Shown: one piece after another, positions 61,333 to 64,000 of the stretch
How the letters are laid out: the number at the start of each line of letters is the position of its first letter
Numbering within the stretch: the stretch's first letter is position 1
From: Streptomyces bambusae
Lineage (GTDB): Bacteria > Actinomycetota > Actinomycetes > Streptomycetales > Streptomycetaceae
Direction: 5' to 3'
DNA length: 64,000 nt
Assembly (NCBI RefSeq): GCF_020532645.1
Contig: NZ_JAJAUZ010000011.1
Span: 96,320 to 160,319 of the forward strand
Made by a program: the position numbers and the translations under genes
The notes under the pieces: generated by a model
What the model was told of the DNA's origin: nothing
Databases searched by the model: none
The model's input: the letters and a program-made list of their open reading frames with translations, nothing else

Positions 61333-63666
61333 ATGGACAACGTTCTGCCGCCGGCCGAGGAGCTGGTGCTGGTCGATCGCGAGCTCGTGCAACTCGATGC
61401 CCGGCGGGCCTGGTTGCTGGCCCGACGGGCGTGGCTGCTGGGTGTGCTGCAGCCGCCTGCGGCGGTGGCGCCGCCGTTCGCCCCGTGGTCCCCGCTGCAG
61501 CCGGCCGGGGGCCGGGACGCCGGCGGGCCGGCGGCGCAGCACGTGCTGCTGGCGCTGGGGGCCGCGCTGCTGGCGATCGCGGCGCTGGCGTTCACGGTGG
61601 TGAGCTGGGGCTCGATGGGCATCGGCGGCCGGTCGGCGGTGCTGGCGGTGGTGACGGGGGCGGCTCTGGCGGCTCCGGCGGTGCTGCTGCGCCGGGGGCT
61701 GGCGGCGACGGCCGAGGCGCTGGCGGGCCTGGGGCTGGCGCTGACGGTGCTGGACGCGTACGCGCTGTACGCGGTGGGGCTGTCGGGGACGGATCCGACG
61801 GCGTACGCGGCGGGGGCTGCGGCGGCGCTGGCGGCCGGCTGGGCCGGGTACGCGCGGCTGCCGGGCGGGTTGCGGCTGCCGGGGCCGGCGGCGCTGCTCG
61901 CGGCGCAGCTGCCGTTGCCGCTGGCCGCGGTGGCGGCGGGGGCGCCGGCGGCCGGGATCGCGTGGGCGTTGCTGGGTACGGCGGTGCTGGATGCGGTGGT
62001 GGTGCTGCGGGCGGGTGCGGTGCTGCGCTGGTTCGCGGGGGTGTCGGGCGGGATGACGGGCTCGGGGGCGCTGCTGGTCGCACTGGCGGAGTCCTGGGCG
62101 GGGGTGCCGCGTTCGGGGCCGGCGCTGCTCGCGGAGTCGCTGCTGCTGGTGGCGGGGGCGGGTGCGCTGGTGGCGGCCCGCCGGCTGCCGGTCGCGGCGG
62201 CGGGCGGTCCGGCGGCCGGGACGGCGCTGGTGGCCGGGCTGGCGCTGGTGGCGGGGGCCGGGGGTGCGCTGCGGCCGTCGGATCCGGCGTGGGCGGTGGC
62301 GGTGTACCTGCTGTGCGCGGGACCGCTGGTGGCCGTGGTGCGGTCGGGGGCGGAGCGGGAGCCGGTGCGGCGGGGCCTGCTGGGCGCTGCCGGGACGGTG
62401 GCGGGCCTGGCGGTGCTGCTGGTGCTGCCGGCGGCCTGGCAGGTGCTGGCGGCGCCGGTGGGGCTGCTGGACGAGGCGTGGGCGGCCGGGTCTGCTCCGC
62501 GGCGCTCCCTGGGGTGGCCGGGCGGTGTGGTGCCGCTGGTGCTGCTCGCCGTGGCGGCGGGGGCGGGTGTGGTGGGCCGGGTGGTGCGGCTGCCGTGGCT
62601 GGTCACGGTGGCGGCGGTGTCGGGCTGGCTGGGGCTGATGGTGCTGCCGGTGGCGGTGGGTCTGCCGGGTGCCGGGGTGCTGCTGGTGCAGACGGTGGCG
62701 GTGGCCGCGGTTCTGCAGGCGGCCCGGGCGGTGCCGTTCCCGGTGGTGCCGGAGCTGTGCGGGGTGCTGGGTGCGGTCTCGGTGTCCCTGGCGGCGCTGG
62801 AGGGCCCGTCGGCGACGTTCGCGGTGCTCGGGGCGCTGGCGGTGGCTGCCGGGGTCGCGGGGGCGGCGGGGCGGCCGGCGCCGGCGGTGCTGGCGGTCGG
62901 CTGCGTGACGGGGCTCCTGGTGGCCTCCGGGCGGCTCGCCGAGCTGCCGTGGCACATGTGTGCGGTCCTGGTGCTGCTGGTGCCGGTGGGGGCGGCGGTG
63001 CGGCCGCCGCGGGTCTGCCGGGTGCCGGCGGAGGCCGCGGCCGGGGCGGCGGGGGTGCTCGCGGTGGCCCTGGCGGCCGGGGAGCCGGCCTGGCTGGCGC
63101 TGGTGCTGGGGCTGGCCGGGGTGGTGTGCGCGGGGGCGGCGGTGCGGCCCGAGCGGCGGGTACTGGCCTGGCCTGCGGCGGCCCTGCTGGTCGCGGCGGC
63201 CTGGGTGCGGCTGGCGGCCTGGGAGGTGACGGTGCCGGAGGCGTACTCGCTGCCGGTGACCGCGGGCGCGCTGGTGGTCGGCGTGCTGCGGCTGCGGCGC
63301 GACCCGCAGACCTCGTCGTGGGCGGCGTACGGTCCCGGCCTGGCGGCGACGCTCCTCCCGAGCCTGATCGCGGCCTGGGGTGACGCGCACTGGCTGCGTC
63401 CGCTGCTGCTGGGCGCGGCGGCCCTGGCCCTGACCCTGGCCGGAGCGCGCCTCCGGCTCCAGGCCCCGCTCCTGCTGGGCGGCACCACGCTGCTCCTGGT
63501 CGCCCTCCACGAGCTGGCCCCGTACGTGGTCCAGGCAGCCGGGCTGCTCCCCCGCTGGCTCCCCCCGGCCCTGGCCGGCCTCGCCCTCCTCCTGGTCGGC
63601 GCCACGTACGAAAAGCGCCTGCACGACGTCCGCCGGGCCCGCGAGGCCTTCACCCGCCTCCGCTGA
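61333..63666 (+). CDS. Very large polytopic membrane protein (SCO7613-like C-terminal family)
   Basis: A 777-residue protein (ATG 61333; an ATG at 61297 would make 789). A soluble N-terminus with a basic helical stretch (VDRELVQLDARRAWLLARRA) is followed by about 20 hydrophobic Ala/Val/Leu/Gly-rich helices with very short loops. It resembles the Streptomyces SCO7613 C-terminal domain membrane protein family. No catalytic residues or transporter signature were seen. The coding sequence is unusually GC-rich and repetitive, with runs of GCGGCG and CTGGCG. The ribosome-binding site is weak for both candidate starts. Confidence 0.8.
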   Translation: MDNVLPPAEELVLVDRELVQLDARRAWLLARRAWLLGVLQPPAAVAPPFAPWSPLQPAGGRDAGGPAAQHVLLALGAALLAIAALAFTVVSWGSMGIGGRSAVLAVVTGAALAAPAVLLRRGLAATAEALAGLGLALTVLDAYALYAVGLSGTDPTAYAAGAAAALAAGWAGYARLPGGLRLPGPAALLAAQLPLPLAAVAAGAPAAGIAWALLGTAVLDAVVVLRAGAVLRWFAGVSGGMTGSGALLVALAESWAGVPRSGPALLAESLLLVAGAGALVAARRLPVAAAGGPAAGTALVAGLALVAGAGGALRPSDPAWAVAVYLLCAGPLVAVVRSGAEREPVRRGLLGAAGTVAGLAVLLVLPAAWQVLAAPVGLLDEAWAAGSAPRRSLGWPGGVVPLVLLAVAAGAGVVGRVVRLPWLVTVAAVSGWLGLMVLPVAVGLPGAGVLLVQTVAVAAVLQAARAVPFPVVPELCGVLGAVSVSLAALEGPSATFAVLGALAVAAGVAGAAGRPAPAVLAVGCVTGLLVASGRLAELPWHMCAVLVLLVPVGAAVRPPRVCRVPAEAAAGAAGVLAVALAAGEPAWLALVLGLAGVVCAGAAVRPERRVLAWPAAALLVAAAWVRLAAWEVTVPEAYSLPVTAGALVVGVLRLRRDPQTSSWAAYGPGLAATLLPSLIAAWGDAHWLRPLLLGAAALALTLAGARLRLQAPLLLGGTTLLLVALHELAPYVVQAAGLLPRWLPPALAGLALLLVGATYEKRLHDVRRAREAFTRLR

Positions 63667-64000
63667 CCCCGCCTCCGGGTGTAAGACCCTGCGCATCACA
63701 TCCAGCCCCTCCGGCGCTTGAGCAGCGGGTCGAGGCAGAGCCCGATGCCCAGCGCCGCACGTCCTCCGGCGCTTGAGCAGCGGGTCCCGGCAGAGCCCGA
63801 TGCCCAACGCCGCCACCCTCCAGCCCCTCCGGCGCTTGAGCAGCGGGTCCAGGCAGAGCCCGGGAGCCGACGCCGCACATCCAGCCTCTCCGGCGCTTGA
63901 GGAGCAGGTCCCGGCAGAGCCCCGTGCCCAGCGCCGCCACCCTCCAGCCCCTCCGGCGTTTGAGGAGCGGGTCCGGGCAGAGCCCGGTGCCCGGCGCCGG
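63667..64000. other. Non-coding 334-base tail
   Basis: From the membrane protein stop to the window edge there is no supportable gene. Apart from about 35 bases, it is filled by the tandem repeat array listed separately. The short open frames that cross it, translating repeatedly as Arg/Gly/Leu-rich peptides, are products of the repeat. Confidence 0.8.
63702..64000 (+). repeat. Tandem ~61-bp repeat array, continuing past the window edge
   Basis: Five units are visible. The core CTCCGGCGCTTGAG recurs at 63709, 63764, 63827, 63888 and (as CTCCGGCGTTTGAG) 63951, spacings 55, 63, 61 and 63. Each unit continues GCAGCGGGTC and GGCAGAGCCC. The cores match the dispersed element (CCGGCGTTTGAGGA) found after several other genes, so this is a locally amplified form. 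The last unit runs off the window. No CRISPR-like constant/unique spacer structure is present. Confidence 0.88.

Noticed and set aside
60733..63816. 1027-residue minus-strand frame opposite the large membrane protein
   Set aside because: Arg/Pro/Gln/His-rich shadow; only its C-terminal 161 residues are a real SRPBCC protein.
63702..64000. Possible CRISPR array at the right edge
   Set aside because: The whole ~61-bp unit is conserved with drift; there are no constant short repeats with unique spacers and no cas genes.

Overview
The window is a very GC-rich (roughly 70% or more G+C, judged by eye) chromosomal segment of an actinomycete, almost certainly a Streptomyces. The evidence is the developmental regulator BldD with its own autoregulatory box, a PyrR-led pyr operon, the order ruvC-ruvA-ruvB-yajC-secD-secF-apt-relA, a phosphatidylinositol mannoside gene set, frequent GTG/TTG starts, and many 1-8 base stop/start overlaps. 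It is mostly conserved core genome. No transposase, integrase, CRISPR array or replication origin was recognised. About 58 protein genes and one tRNA-Val(CAC) are called; most long ORFs on the other strand are high-GC shadows.

Layout. 1-8.7 kb: pyrimidine operon on the minus strand (pyrR, pyrB, pyrC, a membrane PH-like protein, carA, carB, pyrD running off the edge), led by a PyrR-binding RNA element. 8.9-9.4 kb: bldD. 9.7-11.8 kb: nusB, efp and an M24 peptidase homologue with degenerate metal ligands. 12-19 kb: a P-loop protein, aroQ/aroB/aroK/aroC coupled by 4-base overlaps, aroE and mltG. 19.1-23.1 kb: ruvX, alaS and two small membrane-associated proteins. 23.2-25.4 kb: a STAND ATPase on the plus strand. 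25.4-27.7 kb: rpsD, a DUF2470 gene behind an IdeR/DmdR-like iron box, and an exported HNH nuclease. 27.9-33 kb: rarA, a VKOR, hisS, an MBL hydrolase and an anchored cyclophilin. 33.2-43.7 kb: a DUF349 protein, relA, apt, secF, secD, yajC, ruvB, ruvA and ruvC. 43.8-50 kb: yebC, pdxT, pdxS, a LemA-like protein, then pimA, a PatA-type acyltransferase and a CDP-alcohol phosphatidyltransferase. 50.2-54.3 kb: an EF-G-like GTPase and an unknown membrane protein. 54.4-57.7 kb: an Ap4A-phosphorylase-like HIT protein, a K+ channel and thrS. 57.8-60.7 kb: an unknown protein coupled to a DUF4365 nuclease-like protein, a DEDDh exonuclease and the tRNA. 60.7-63.7 kb: an SRPBCC protein and a huge polytopic membrane protein. 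63.7-64 kb: a tandem ~61-bp repeat array.

Themes. Nucleotide, shikimate, vitamin B6 and aminoacyl-tRNA supply sit with translation (efp, rpsD, relA), recombination (ruvABC, ruvX, rarA) and secretion (secDF-yajC). Three regulatory sites are readable directly: a PyrR element, a BldD box and an iron box. A dispersed GC-rich element recurs downstream of several genes, usually in the sense orientation, and is related to the terminal array. Convergent gene pairs are separated by perfect palindromes that look like bidirectional terminators. The least understood parts are the degenerate M24 protein, the EF-G-like GTPase with a broken G4 motif, the DUF4365 pair and the STAND ATPase without an obvious effector.
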